Made by a program: the position numbers and the translations under genes
Shown: piece by piece, positions 1 to 6,088 of the stretch
How positions within the stretch are numbered: position 1 is the stretch's first letter
Layout: each line of letters begins with the position of its first letter
DNA from: Candidatus Tectimicrobiota bacterium
Lineage (GTDB): Bacteria; JACPSX01
DNA length: 8,307 nucleotides
Direction of reading: 5' to 3'
NCBI GenBank assembly: GCA_016193065.1
Contig: JACPSX010000167.1
Location: 1-8,307 of the forward strand
The notes under the pieces: generated by a model
What the model was told of the DNA's origin: nothing
Database searches by the model: none
What the model saw: the letters and a program-made list of their open reading frames with translations, nothing else

Positions 1-442
1 CAAAGGGGAAAAGGAAGTCGGTAAACAGGGCGCGCCCGATGGCCTGAGTGTTGCCGGCCTGGCGCAGCACCTCCTGGGAAAAAGGCCCCCGCGGCCCCAG
101 GGGAATCCGGCCGGACAGCGCTCCCCCCAGCAGGCCCAACAAGACCAGGGCTCCAATCGATCCGGCCGTCTTGAGCCAGCTCCCCCCCTTTTCCTCAATG
201 TCCCCCCGGCGCAGGTTCAGGAGCATGACCACGAACAGGAAGAGAACCATGATGGCCCCCGTGTACACGATGATCTGGGCCGCCGCAATGAACTCGGCCC
301 CCAGGGTGAGGAAGAGGCCTGCCAGGGAGATGAAAGAAATAATAGCGAAGACGACGCTGTACACCGGGTGGGTCTGGAAAATCACCAGGAGGGCAGAGGC
401 CAGCATGATGGACGACAAAATGTAGAAGAGAATGGCCGGCAT
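1..442 (-). CDS. nuoJ: NADH-quinone oxidoreductase subunit J (NuoJ), C-terminus cut by window edge
   Basis: NuoJ is a membrane-arm subunit of respiratory complex I in the cytoplasmic membrane and takes part in coupling quinone reduction to proton pumping. The 147 visible residues begin MPAILFYILSSIM and show four hydrophobic segments at about residues 3-22, 28-48, 53-76 and 90-110. The third holds the family hallmark VYTGAIMVLFLFVVMLLN (about 59-76). This is the helix that carries a pi-bulge in solved complex I structures, and Tyr60 matches its conserved tyrosine. The start at 442 is set by the ATG and by GAGG about 6 nt upstream inside the end of nuoH. Only 7 bp separate it from the nuoH stop, so nuoI, which normally sits between H and J, is missing. 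The reading frame is open to position 1, where the gene leaves the window. Identification is firm. Confidence 0.96.
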   Translation of the reverse strand, partial: MPAILFYILSSIMLASALLVIFQTHPVYSVVFAIISFISLAGLFLTLGAEFIAAAQIIVYTGAIMVLFLFVVMLLNLRRGDIEEKGGSWLKTAGSIGALVLLGLLGGALSGRIPLGPRGPFSQEVLRQAGNTQAIGRALFTDFLFPF

Positions 443-449
443 CAGAACC

Positions 450-1463
450 TCAGCGCAGCAGCACGAGCCCGAGGCCCGTGAGCAGGACGTTGAGCAGCGA
501 CAGGGGAAGAAATACTTTCCACCCCAGATTCATGAGCTGGTCATAGCGAAACCGGGGGAGCGTCCAGCGCACCCACAGGAACAGGAACAGGAAGAAGGCC
601 ACCTTCCCCACAAACCAGAGGACCGGAGGGATCCCCAGGGTCCCCAGCCCGGGCAGTCCCTGCCAACCTCCGAAGTAGAGGGTGACGGCCATGGCGGAGA
701 TGGTGAACATGGCGGCATACTCGGACATGAAGAAGAGGGAAAACTTCATGCTGCTGTACTCCGTGTGATACCCGGCCACCAGCTCCGGCTCGGCTTCCGG
801 CAGGTCGAAGGGGAGGCGGTTGGTCTCGGCAAAGGCGGCGATAATGAAGATGATAAATCCCAGAGGCTGCAGGAACACATACCAGAGACCAGCCTGATCC
901 TCGACCACCCGGGTCAAGCTCAGGCTGCCGGACATCATGAGGACCCCGACCACGGACATCCCCAGGGAGAGCTCGTAGCTGATCATTTGAGCCGAGGAAC
1001 GCAGGCCTCCGAGCAGGGAGTATTTGTTGTTGGAAGACCAGCCCGCCAGGACGATCCCGTAAACCCCCATGGAAGAGAGGGCAAATATGTAGAGGATGCC
1101 GATGTTCACGTCGGCAATTTGCAGGGGAACCGGCTCGGGCAGCAGGCCGAAAAAATCGGTGGGCGGCCCCAGCGGGATCACCGCATAGGCAGCAAAGGCC
1201 GCCACCGTGGAGATCGCCGGCGCCAGGAGGTAGATGACCTTGTCCACATGATCGGGGATGATGTCTTCCTTGAACATGAGCTTGAGCCCGTCGGCGATGG
1301 GCTGCAGGAGTCCGAAAGGGCCGACCCGGTTGGGTCCCAGACGAAGCTGGATGTGGCCGGAAACCTTGCGTTCCGCCAGCGTCATGTAGGCGACGACCCC
1401 CAGGACGGCGCCGAAAATCACGCCCACCTTCACCAGGGTCACAAGCCACCAAAGAACGGACAT
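450..1463 (-). CDS. nuoH: NADH-quinone oxidoreductase subunit H (NuoH)
   Basis: NuoH is the membrane subunit that docks the hydrophilic arm and forms much of the quinone access channel of complex I. The 337-residue protein is full length for the family and has about eight or nine hydrophobic segments. Family motifs are intact. ERKVSGHIQLRLGPNRVGP spans about 31-49 and is followed by LLQPIADGLKL. The acidic loop region has AETNRLPFDLPEAEPELVAG (about 212-230) with Glu213, 223, 225 and 227. The last loop is RWTLPRFRYDQLMNLGWK (299-316). The ATG at 1463 has GAGGG about 10 nt upstream. It follows nuoF after 54 bp, where nuoG would be expected, and precedes nuoJ by 7 bp, where nuoI would be expected. 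Nothing in the protein looks degenerate, so the gene appears to be under selection despite its missing neighbours. Confidence 0.97.
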   Translation of the reverse strand: MSVLWWLVTLVKVGVIFGAVLGVVAYMTLAERKVSGHIQLRLGPNRVGPFGLLQPIADGLKLMFKEDIIPDHVDKVIYLLAPAISTVAAFAAYAVIPLGPPTDFFGLLPEPVPLQIADVNIGILYIFALSSMGVYGIVLAGWSSNNKYSLLGGLRSSAQMISYELSLGMSVVGVLMMSGSLSLTRVVEDQAGLWYVFLQPLGFIIFIIAAFAETNRLPFDLPEAEPELVAGYHTEYSSMKFSLFFMSEYAAMFTISAMAVTLYFGGWQGLPGLGTLGIPPVLWFVGKVAFFLFLFLWVRWTLPRFRYDQLMNLGWKVFLPLSLLNVLLTGLGLVLLR

Positions 1464-1481
1464 ACGTCTTGTACCCTCTAT

Positions 1482-1497
1482 CCCGCCCAGCGGCGGG
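1482..1497. other. GC-rich stem-loop between nuoF and nuoH
   Basis: CCCGCC at 1482-1487 pairs with GGCGGG at 1492-1497 around a 4-nt loop. It lies in the 54-bp gap where nuoG would be expected. No T-run follows on the minus strand, so it is not a convincing intrinsic terminator. It could stabilise or process the mRNA upstream of nuoH. The same gap can be read on the minus strand as the end of an open frame (AVAEARRWAG then TAG), possibly a tail left by a lost gene. Confidence 0.5.
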
Positions 1498-1517
1498 CCT
1501 CAGCAACCGCGGATCTT

Positions 1518-2786
1518 TCAGGGCGCGAAAGGGCAACCCTTCCCCTGGATGTGGGATTCGTACTCGGAGCGGAAAAGCTTCACCGTGCTTTCCACCGGAG
1601 TGAGGGCTGCGTCGCCAAAAGGGCACAGGGTCTGGCCCCGAATATTGCTGCACACGTCCAGGAGCAGATCCAGGTCCTGCTGCCGCCCCCGGCCGTGCTC
1701 GATCCGCTCCAGAACCACGCTCATCCAGCGCGTCCCCTCCCGGCAGGGAGTGCACTGTCCGCAGGATTCGTGCTCGTAAAAATGGCACAGATTCAGGGCG
1801 GCCCACACCATGCAGGTCGTGTCATCCATGACGATGAACCCCGCCGACCCTAAAAGAGATCCGGCCTGGGCCACCGACTCGAAATCGAGCTTTACGTCCA
1901 GATGCTCCGCAGTCAGGAAGGGGACCGAGGATCCTCCGGGGATAAACGCCTTGAGCGGCCGGCCGCCCCGGATGCCCCCGGCGTGCTCGTAAATCAGATC
2001 GCGGGCCGTGACCCCCATGGGGAGTTCGTAAGTCCCCGGCCGGTTCACATGCCCGCTCACGCAGAACACCCGGGTGCCGGTGCTTTTCTCGGTGCCAATG
2101 GCGGCGAACCACTCGGGCCCCTTGAGCACGATGTCGGGAATGTTGGCCAGGGTCTCCACGTTGTTGATCACCGTCGGGCCGCCGAACAGGCCCCGTGTAG
2201 CCGGGAACGGGGGCTTCACCCTGGGTTCGCCGCGCTTGCCCTCCAGGGATTCCATGAGGGCGGTCTCCTCCCCGCAAATATAGGCTCCGGCTCCGCGATG
2301 GACGTAGATCTCCAGGTGAAAATCGCTGCCCAGGATGTTGTTCCCCAGGAATCCGGCCCGCTGAGCTTCAGCGATGGCTTGCTCGAGCACCCGGGCCCCG
2401 AACACCATCTCCCCCCGGATGTAGATGTAGGCCGTATGGATTCCAATCGCGTAGCAGGTCAGGGTGATCCCCTCCAGGAGAAGATGGGGATCCTTCTCGA
2501 TGATGACCCGATCCTTAAATGTCCCGGGCTCGCTCTCGTCGGCATTGCAGCACAGGTATTTGGGGAGCTTGGATTCCTTGGGAACGAAACTCCACTTGAG
2601 TCCCGCGGGAAACCCGGCCCCGCCCCGCCCCCGCAGTCCGGAGCGCTTGACAATGTCAATCAGGTCGTCGGGCTTTATCTCTTTAAGAGCCTTTTCCAGG
2701 GCCCGGTACCCGCCACGCGCCCTGTAGGTCTCCAGCTCGCGGGAGTTCGGGGCCTCCACATTCTTAAACACGATTCTCTCGGCCAC
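1518..2786 (-). CDS. nuoF: NADH-quinone oxidoreductase subunit F (NuoF), FMN- and NADH-binding
   Basis: NuoF oxidises NADH: it binds NADH and FMN and carries the [4Fe-4S] cluster N3, the entry point of electrons into complex I on the cytoplasmic side. The 422 residues are normal family length. The NADH/FMN-binding glycine-rich loop is RGRGGAGFPAGLKW (52-65). FMN-site motifs are CNADESEPGTFKDR (80-93) and GAGAYICGEETALM (165-178). An SLBB-like ubiquitin fold covers about 243-290. The cluster ligands are Cys342, Cys345 and Cys348 (SCGQCTPCREG) and Cys388 (TLCPFGD). The start is a GTG at 2786, chosen for the strong GGGAGGG site a few nt upstream and the MAERIVFKNV beginning. It lies 9 bp after the nuoE stop, as in the usual E-F pair. 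NuoG, its normal electron acceptor and usual next gene, is absent downstream. Confidence 0.98.
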   Translation of the reverse strand: MAERIVFKNVEAPNSRELETYRARGGYRALEKALKEIKPDDLIDIVKRSGLRGRGGAGFPAGLKWSFVPKESKLPKYLCCNADESEPGTFKDRVIIEKDPHLLLEGITLTCYAIGIHTAYIYIRGEMVFGARVLEQAIAEAQRAGFLGNNILGSDFHLEIYVHRGAGAYICGEETALMESLEGKRGEPRVKPPFPATRGLFGGPTVINNVETLANIPDIVLKGPEWFAAIGTEKSTGTRVFCVSGHVNRPGTYELPMGVTARDLIYEHAGGIRGGRPLKAFIPGGSSVPFLTAEHLDVKLDFESVAQAGSLLGSAGFIVMDDTTCMVWAALNLCHFYEHESCGQCTPCREGTRWMSVVLERIEHGRGRQQDLDLLLDVCSNIRGQTLCPFGDAALTPVESTVKLFRSEYESHIQGKGCPFAP

Positions 2787-2795
2787 AGTCCCTCC

Positions 2796-3266
2796 CTATT
2801 CCCGAGAGAGTTGTTCCAAGATCCGATCCACCTTTTCCAGGTTCAGCCCCTCGTAGTAGTCATCATTAATCTGGATCACCGGAGCGGTTCCGCAGGAGGC
2901 CAGGCATTCGACGGTGACCAGGCTGAACTTCCCGTCGGGGGTGGTCTCTCCCACCTCGATGCCCAGCTTCCCTTTCAGGTATTCCAGGATCTTCCGGCTT
3001 CCGCACAGCGCGCAGGGCAACGTGCGGCAGACCTGGATCACGTACTTCCCCATCTTCTCCTTGTAGAACATCGTGTAAAAAGAAGCCACGCTGTGGACGT
3101 AGGTCGGGGAGAGAGCCAGAAGTCCCGCCACAAAGTCGATGGCTTCCTTGGACACGTACCCCACTTCGGACTGCACGAGATGAAGGGTGGGAAGGAGAGC
3201 CGCCTGCTTGTTGGGATAGCGCTTGAGCAGTTGCTGAAATTTCTCCATTCCTGCCGGTGAAAGCAT
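2796..3266 (-). CDS. nuoE: NADH-quinone oxidoreductase subunit E (NuoE), [2Fe-2S] protein
   Basis: NuoE is the small thioredoxin-fold subunit of the NADH dehydrogenase module and holds [2Fe-2S] cluster N1a next to the FMN of NuoF. The 156 residues match family length. Ligand cysteines follow the family spacing: Cys80-x4-Cys85 (VCRTLPCALCGS) and Cys121-x3-Cys125 (ECLASCGTAP). The N-terminal helical part has HLVQSEVGYVSKEAI (29-43) and SVASFYTMF (59-67), also typical. The ATG at 3266 is preceded by AGAGGCGACGGAGCC, giving a good ribosome site; an internal ATG at Met7 (3248) is less likely. The gene starts 15 bp after the nuoC stop. The roughly 1.2-kb nuoD gene that normally lies between C and E is missing. 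Confidence 0.97.
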   Translation of the reverse strand: MLSPAGMEKFQQLLKRYPNKQAALLPTLHLVQSEVGYVSKEAIDFVAGLLALSPTYVHSVASFYTMFYKEKMGKYVIQVCRTLPCALCGSRKILEYLKGKLGIEVGETTPDGKFSLVTVECLASCGTAPVIQINDDYYEGLNLEKVDRILEQLSRE

Positions 3267-3281
3267 GGCTCCGTCGCCTCT

Positions 3282-3764
3282 TTAGGACTGCTCGCGCTTA
3301 CCCCGCAGGGGAAAGTCCTTCCGCAAGGGGTAGCCCTCAAAACCGTCGGGGGTCAGGATTCTCCGCAAGTCCGGATGCGCGCTGAAGGTGATCCCGTACA
3401 TGTCGTAGATTTCCCTCTCCAGCCAATTGGCCGCGGGCCAGACGGATACCACCGAGGGGAGAGAACAGGAGTCAGCCGGAACCCCGACCTTGAGGCGGAC
3501 CCGAAGCTGCCGGCTCAGAGCGTAGAGGTGATAGACAACCTCGAAGCGGGGGTGGCGATCCAAATAATCCACCCCGCAGAGGTCGCTCAGGTAGGTAAAC
3601 TCCAGCTCCGGGTCATCGCGCAGGAACTGGCAGACTTCCCGGATCAGCTCGCGCTGGATGGTCAACGTGGGCCAGCCCTGAGATTCTCCCGCCTCGAGCA
3701 CCGCCGCAGGGAAAGACTGGCGCGTCTTGCGCACCACAAGGTCATCCGCCACCTTCCCCTCCAT
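3282..3764 (-). CDS. nuoC: NADH-quinone oxidoreductase subunit C (NuoC, 30-kDa subunit)
   Basis: NuoC is a cofactor-free structural subunit of the peripheral arm that packs against NuoD and NuoB near the quinone site. The 160-residue protein is a free-standing NuoC, not a NuoCD fusion, since TAA follows at once. The C-terminal family signature is intact: NWLEREIYDMYGI (113-125) and then RRILTPDGFEGYPLRKDFPL (134-153). The central part has DLCGVDYLDR followed by a beta-rich domain, as in the family. The start is less certain. ATG 3764 has only a weak GGGA upstream, lying in a small hairpin. An in-frame GTG four codons later has GGAGGGG just before it. The frame is open back to the nuoA stop but has no ATG. 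Its usual neighbours nuoB (upstream) and nuoD (downstream) are both absent. Confidence 0.96.
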   Translation of the reverse strand: MEGKVADDLVVRKTRQSFPAAVLEAGESQGWPTLTIQRELIREVCQFLRDDPELEFTYLSDLCGVDYLDRHPRFEVVYHLYALSRQLRVRLKVGVPADSCSLPSVVSVWPAANWLEREIYDMYGITFSAHPDLRRILTPDGFEGYPLRKDFPLRGKREQS

Positions 3765-3767
3765 GCG

Positions 3768-3782
3768 TTTCCCGCGGGGAAA
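3768..3782. other. Stem-loop covering the nuoC ribosome binding region
   Basis: TTTCCC (3768-3773) is complementary to GGGAAA (3777-3782) around a GCG loop. On the minus-strand mRNA it ends 3 nt before the nuoC ATG and includes the only purine-rich stretch there. It could limit initiation at that ATG or favour the GTG just inside the gene. It also lies in the 69-bp nuoA-nuoC gap where nuoB would be expected. That a structure forms and has an effect is inference. Confidence 0.45.
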
Positions 3783-3833
3783 CAGCCGGCCATGGATTCC
3801 CGCCTCTTCCGGGACATCCCGTCTGCCCAGCCT

Positions 3834-4171
3834 CTACTCCCATTCAAGTGCACCCCGCTTCCAAAGGTATACGAAGCTGAGAAGCAAAATGCCGATAAAC
3901 ACCAGCATTTCGATGAAGCCGAACCAGCGCAGGTCCATGAAAACGACCGCCCAAGGGTAGAGGAAAACAGTTTCCACGTCAAACAGGATGAAGAGCATGG
4001 CGATCAAGTAAAACTTCACCGAAAAACGCAGGCGGGCATCCCGCACTCGTAGACGGAGAGCTTCACCTTCTCGTAGGTGCGCTTCCCCATGAAATGAGAC
4101 ATCACGAGAGTGCCCAGGGCAAAGCCCGTCGCCAGCAGGATTAAGATGAAAATCGGCAGGTAATCGCCCAT
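3834..4171 (-). pseudogene. nuoA: NADH-quinone oxidoreductase subunit A (NuoA), split by frameshift
   Basis: NuoA is a three-helix membrane subunit at the junction of the two arms of complex I. The ATG at 4171, with GAGGGCTGGAG before it, opens a frame coding for [12 protein letters not shown], the first membrane helix and the conserved VYECG at residues 40-44. That frame then reads MPACVFR and stops at 4016. The rest of NuoA continues in another frame from about 4046 as [20 protein letters not shown], with helices two and three and the ending GALEWE at 3834. In the family five residues, of the pattern x-x-P/S-V-G, lie between ECG and (D/S)AR. Here only two extra bases join TGC to the GAT of DAR, so 16 nt appear to be missing. 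The 3' part could only be made as a 70-residue fragment from GTG 4046. As read, no full NuoA is produced. A sequencing or assembly error is possible, because all other residues look well conserved. Confidence 0.9.
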
Positions 4172-4229
4172 CTCCAGCCCTCGACCTCGCGAACTTTTCT
4201 TCTCAAGTTCCTTTTTTCACAACGCGCGC

Positions 4230-4259
4230 ACGATAGCATAAAACTTCCGGAGCTGACAA
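4230..4259 (-). promoter_or_regulatory. Predicted sigma70-type promoter of the nuo operon
   Basis: On the minus strand, TTGTCA (4254-4259) matches the -35 consensus at 5 of 6 positions. TATCGT (4230-4235) is a -10 with 4 of 6 matches, preceded by the extended -10 element TGC. The spacer is 18 bp. Transcription would start near 4223, giving a leader of about 50 nt before the nuoA ATG. The 163-bp gap 4172-4334 is the only sizeable gap before the nuo genes. Apart from this promoter it holds the heptamer repeat and no gene. No operator was recognised. Confidence 0.55.
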
Positions 4260-4278
4260 CCCCCTTTTCCCGACGGAA

Positions 4279-4306
4279 GCATTCAGCGATCAGCCATCAG
4301 CTTTCA
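4279..4306 (-). repeat. Heptamer tandem repeat (TGANNGC), copy 1
   Basis: Four consecutive 7-bp units of the form GCNNTCA on the plus strand (TGANNGC on the minus strand): GCATTCA, GCGATCA, GCCATCA and GCTTTCA. It lies between the small gene ending at 4335 and the nuo promoter. A related cluster in the opposite orientation lies at 6061-6084. The two share, in minus orientation here, GGCTGATCGCTGAA then NGCTTC. They look like copies of one dispersed intergenic repeat family; its function is unknown. Confidence 0.7.
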
Positions 4307-4334
4307 GCAAGAAGAGGTGAAGAGTCCTGATGGA

Positions 4335-4619
4335 TTAAGGGGAGAAATTCTCAGCGGCCATCTTCTCGTTCAGGAGGCGGTTCAGGCGGGGACGGTAAAT
4401 CAGATCGAAGGCTTCTTCTTTTTCCGGAAAGAGAAGGAGGGCCTCACGCTTGGCGAGATCGGCCAGCGCGACGGCCTCCTCGTAAGAAATGGAAGGCTGC
4501 AGGATCAGACTCCCGGTCAAATCGATCAGGCGCTGCAAGCGCCGGACCCTGCGCTCCTCTTCCCGGTATGCCTCATCCGATCGAGTCGGTTTTTCCGGAG
4601 CATGGGCAGGCTCAATCAC
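4335..4619 (-). CDS. Conserved-looking small protein of unknown function, 94 aa
   Basis: I do not recognise a family. The 94-residue protein starts at a GTG at 4619, which has an excellent AGGAGGG seven nt upstream, and lies 11 bp after the tolC-like stop, so it is almost certainly translated as the last gene of the export operon. It is soluble, with no signal peptide, membrane segment or cysteine. The N-terminal 30 residues are highly charged (EAYREEERRVRRLQRLIDL). The middle and C-terminal parts look helical: ISYEEAVALADLAKREALLLF (44-64), then PEKEEAFDLIYRPRLNRLL (65-83). The alternation of charged and hydrophobic residues suggests a small helical-bundle or partner-binding protein in the cytoplasm. 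A role tied to the pump is suggested only by position. Confidence 0.75.
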   Translation of the reverse strand: MIEPAHAPEKPTRSDEAYREEERRVRRLQRLIDLTGSLILQPSISYEEAVALADLAKREALLLFPEKEEAFDLIYRPRLNRLLNEKMAAENFSP

Positions 4620-4630
4620 GATAATCCCTC

Positions 4631-5980
4631 CTAGGGGGCCGGGGCAACGCCCGCGGCTTTCTCGAGGCTGGCCTGAGCCGTCCTGAAATCATAGAGGGCC
4701 TGCACGTAAGTGGTCTGGGCGTTGGTTAGCGAGACCCGGGCGTCGGTCTCCTCCAGGAGAGTCCCCACCCCCGCCTGGTACCGGCCCCGGGCCAGTTCCA
4801 GATTCTCCTGGGCCTGACGCACCACAAGCTCGCCCACGCGCACGCGCTCCTGGGCTTCTTGCAGGTTGAGAAACGCCTGCTGTACTTCGCGCCGGATCCC
4901 CAGGCGCAGGTTCTCCTCCTGGGACTTCACGTTCTCCACATTGGCCCGGGCCTCGGCCACCTGCTCCCGAGTTTCAAAGCCGCTGAAGAGATCAAAGCTT
5001 AAAACCGCCCCGAAGTTCCACGTCCGGTTCAGGGGAAACTCTTTCCCGCTGACTCCGTACCCGGCGTTCCCCGTAAGGGTGGGGAAGAAATTCGTGCGGG
5101 AAAGCTTGAGAGAATCTTCCGCAGACTGCCGTTTCGCCTTGAGGGATTTCAGTTCCGGCCGGTTCTGTTCCGCCTGCAGGAGAATGTCCGGAAGCTGGTA
5201 AGCGACTGGAGAGAAACCCAGGTTGTCCACGAGATCGTAGGAGGTGTCGTTGGGAATTCCCATGGCGTTGTTCAGCGTGACCCGGGCAAGCTCCAGGTTG
5301 TTGCGGACCCGGATCAGGTTGAGCCGGGCATTGCTCAGGTTCACCTCGGCCGATGTCACGTCAAAGCGGGGACGCACGCCCACCTCGTAGAAGCTCCTGG
5401 CCTCTTCCAGCCTCTTCTCGAACTGGGCCACGGTCTCCTCGTTGACCGCCACCAGCCGCTTGCTGGCCAGGAGCTGGTAATAAGACTGCCGCACGTTAAA
5501 GATGATCTGATCCCGGACCGAGTTCAAGTCTTCCTGGGAGGCGCGCAGGTTATCCCGGGCCACATCCGTGCGCTCAGAGGTCCGACCGAAGTCGATCAGC
5601 GTTTGGTTCAGGTTGAGGTTCAACCCGTAGCTGTTTGAAGAGCCCGCCGTGGTCGATCCCTGGGAACGCCTGTCAAAAGGCAATTCAGTCCCGGAACGCG
5701 TGTACTGGCCGGAAACCCCAAGCTGGGGGAAAAAGCCCGACAAAGCCTGGCCGACCCGGGCCTGATTGGCCTCCACGGTGAACAGGGAAGCGCGCAAGTT
5801 GGGGTGCTGCTGAAGCGCAATTTCCACGGCCTTTTCAATGGACACGACTTTGGGCAGAGCCGGCACTTGCACCTCCTGGCCGTAACTTGGACAAACGGCC
5901 AGGAAAAGCAAGAGGAGACCGCCCGTGATCAATCCCGCCCCTCCAGCGAACTTCCCTGCGCTCTTCGGCAAACCGTTCAT
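4631..5980 (-). CDS. TolC-family outer membrane efflux/secretion channel
   Basis: A TolC-like protein (OEP family) would form a trimeric channel through the outer membrane and periplasm for substrates delivered by the adjacent ABC transporter. The start at 5980 is chosen over an upstream in-frame ATG at 6022 because AAGGAG lies 6 nt before it and because it yields a signal peptide. This has KSAGK, then a hydrophobic core at about residues 15-30, and probable signal peptidase I cleavage after SYG (34). Cys30 in LAVC is a poor lipobox. The 449 residues show the two-fold OEP repeat at about 45-240 and 262-445. Each has a long coiled-coil hairpin, for example LEEARSFYEVGVRPRFDV (191-208) and LELARGRYQAGVGTLLEE (394-411), and the second beta segment has FDLFSGFETR. 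It lies 108 bp after the permease gene, in a gap holding a heptamer inverted repeat. No adaptor gene is next to it. Confidence 0.95.
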   Translation of the reverse strand: MNGLPKSAGKFAGGAGLITGGLLLLFLAVCPSYGQEVQVPALPKVVSIEKAVEIALQQHPNLRASLFTVEANQARVGQALSGFFPQLGVSGQYTRSGTELPFDRRSQGSTTAGSSNSYGLNLNLNQTLIDFGRTSERTDVARDNLRASQEDLNSVRDQIIFNVRQSYYQLLASKRLVAVNEETVAQFEKRLEEARSFYEVGVRPRFDVTSAEVNLSNARLNLIRVRNNLELARVTLNNAMGIPNDTSYDLVDNLGFSPVAYQLPDILLQAEQNRPELKSLKAKRQSAEDSLKLSRTNFFPTLTGNAGYGVSGKEFPLNRTWNFGAVLSFDLFSGFETREQVAEARANVENVKSQEENLRLGIRREVQQAFLNLQEAQERVRVGELVVRQAQENLELARGRYQAGVGTLLEETDARVSLTNAQTTYVQALYDFRTAQASLEKAAGVAPAP

Positions 5981-6024
5981 CTCAGTCTCCTTATGTACTG
6001 AATGATTCCAGCGCACAAGCACCT

Positions 6025-6084
6025 GCTCTCAGCTGTCGGCCATCCGTGGGGAAATTTTTCGGCTGACGGCTGATCGCTGAACGC
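6025..6084. repeat. Heptamer repeat (copy 2) and imperfect inverted repeat between permease and tolC-like genes
   Basis: Three TGANNGC units run on the plus strand at 6064-6084 (TGACGGC, TGATCGC, TGAACGC). A 17-bp arm at 6025-6041 is the reverse complement of 6061-6077 at 13 of 17 positions, giving an imperfect hairpin with a 19-nt loop. It fills most of the 108-bp gap between the permease stop and the tolC-like start. In the operon mRNA it could act as a stability or processing structure. No T-run follows, so it is not a clear terminator. It is the inverted relative of the repeat at 4279-4306. Confidence 0.65.
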
Positions 6085-6088
6085 TTCT

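Noticed and set aside
432-1853. A 473-codon open frame on the plus strand
   Set aside because: It lies antisense to nuoH and the end of nuoF, is rich in His, Gly, Gln and Pro with no recognisable domain, and exists because of the GC-rich third positions of the real genes.
1902-3260. A 452-codon open frame on the plus strand
   Set aside because: Antisense to nuoF and nuoE, whose catalytic motifs are complete; composition is that of a shadow frame.
3834-4046. The 70-codon 3' part of nuoA as an independent gene from GTG 4046
   Set aside because: It starts in the middle of the conserved NuoA loop, lacks helix one, and the missing N-terminal part is encoded directly upstream in another frame, so a frameshifted gene is the simpler reading.
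4016-4046. Programmed ribosomal frameshifting in nuoA
   Set aside because: Family alignment shows about five residues missing as well as the frame change, and there is no slippery run at the junction; a deletion explains both.
4279-4306. CRISPR array or phage attachment site from the heptamer repeats
   Set aside because: Units are 7 bp and contiguous with no spacers, and there is no integrase or cas gene in the window.
6025-6084. Intrinsic terminator between the permease and tolC-like genes
   Set aside because: The hairpin is imperfect and no T-run follows on the transcribed strand.
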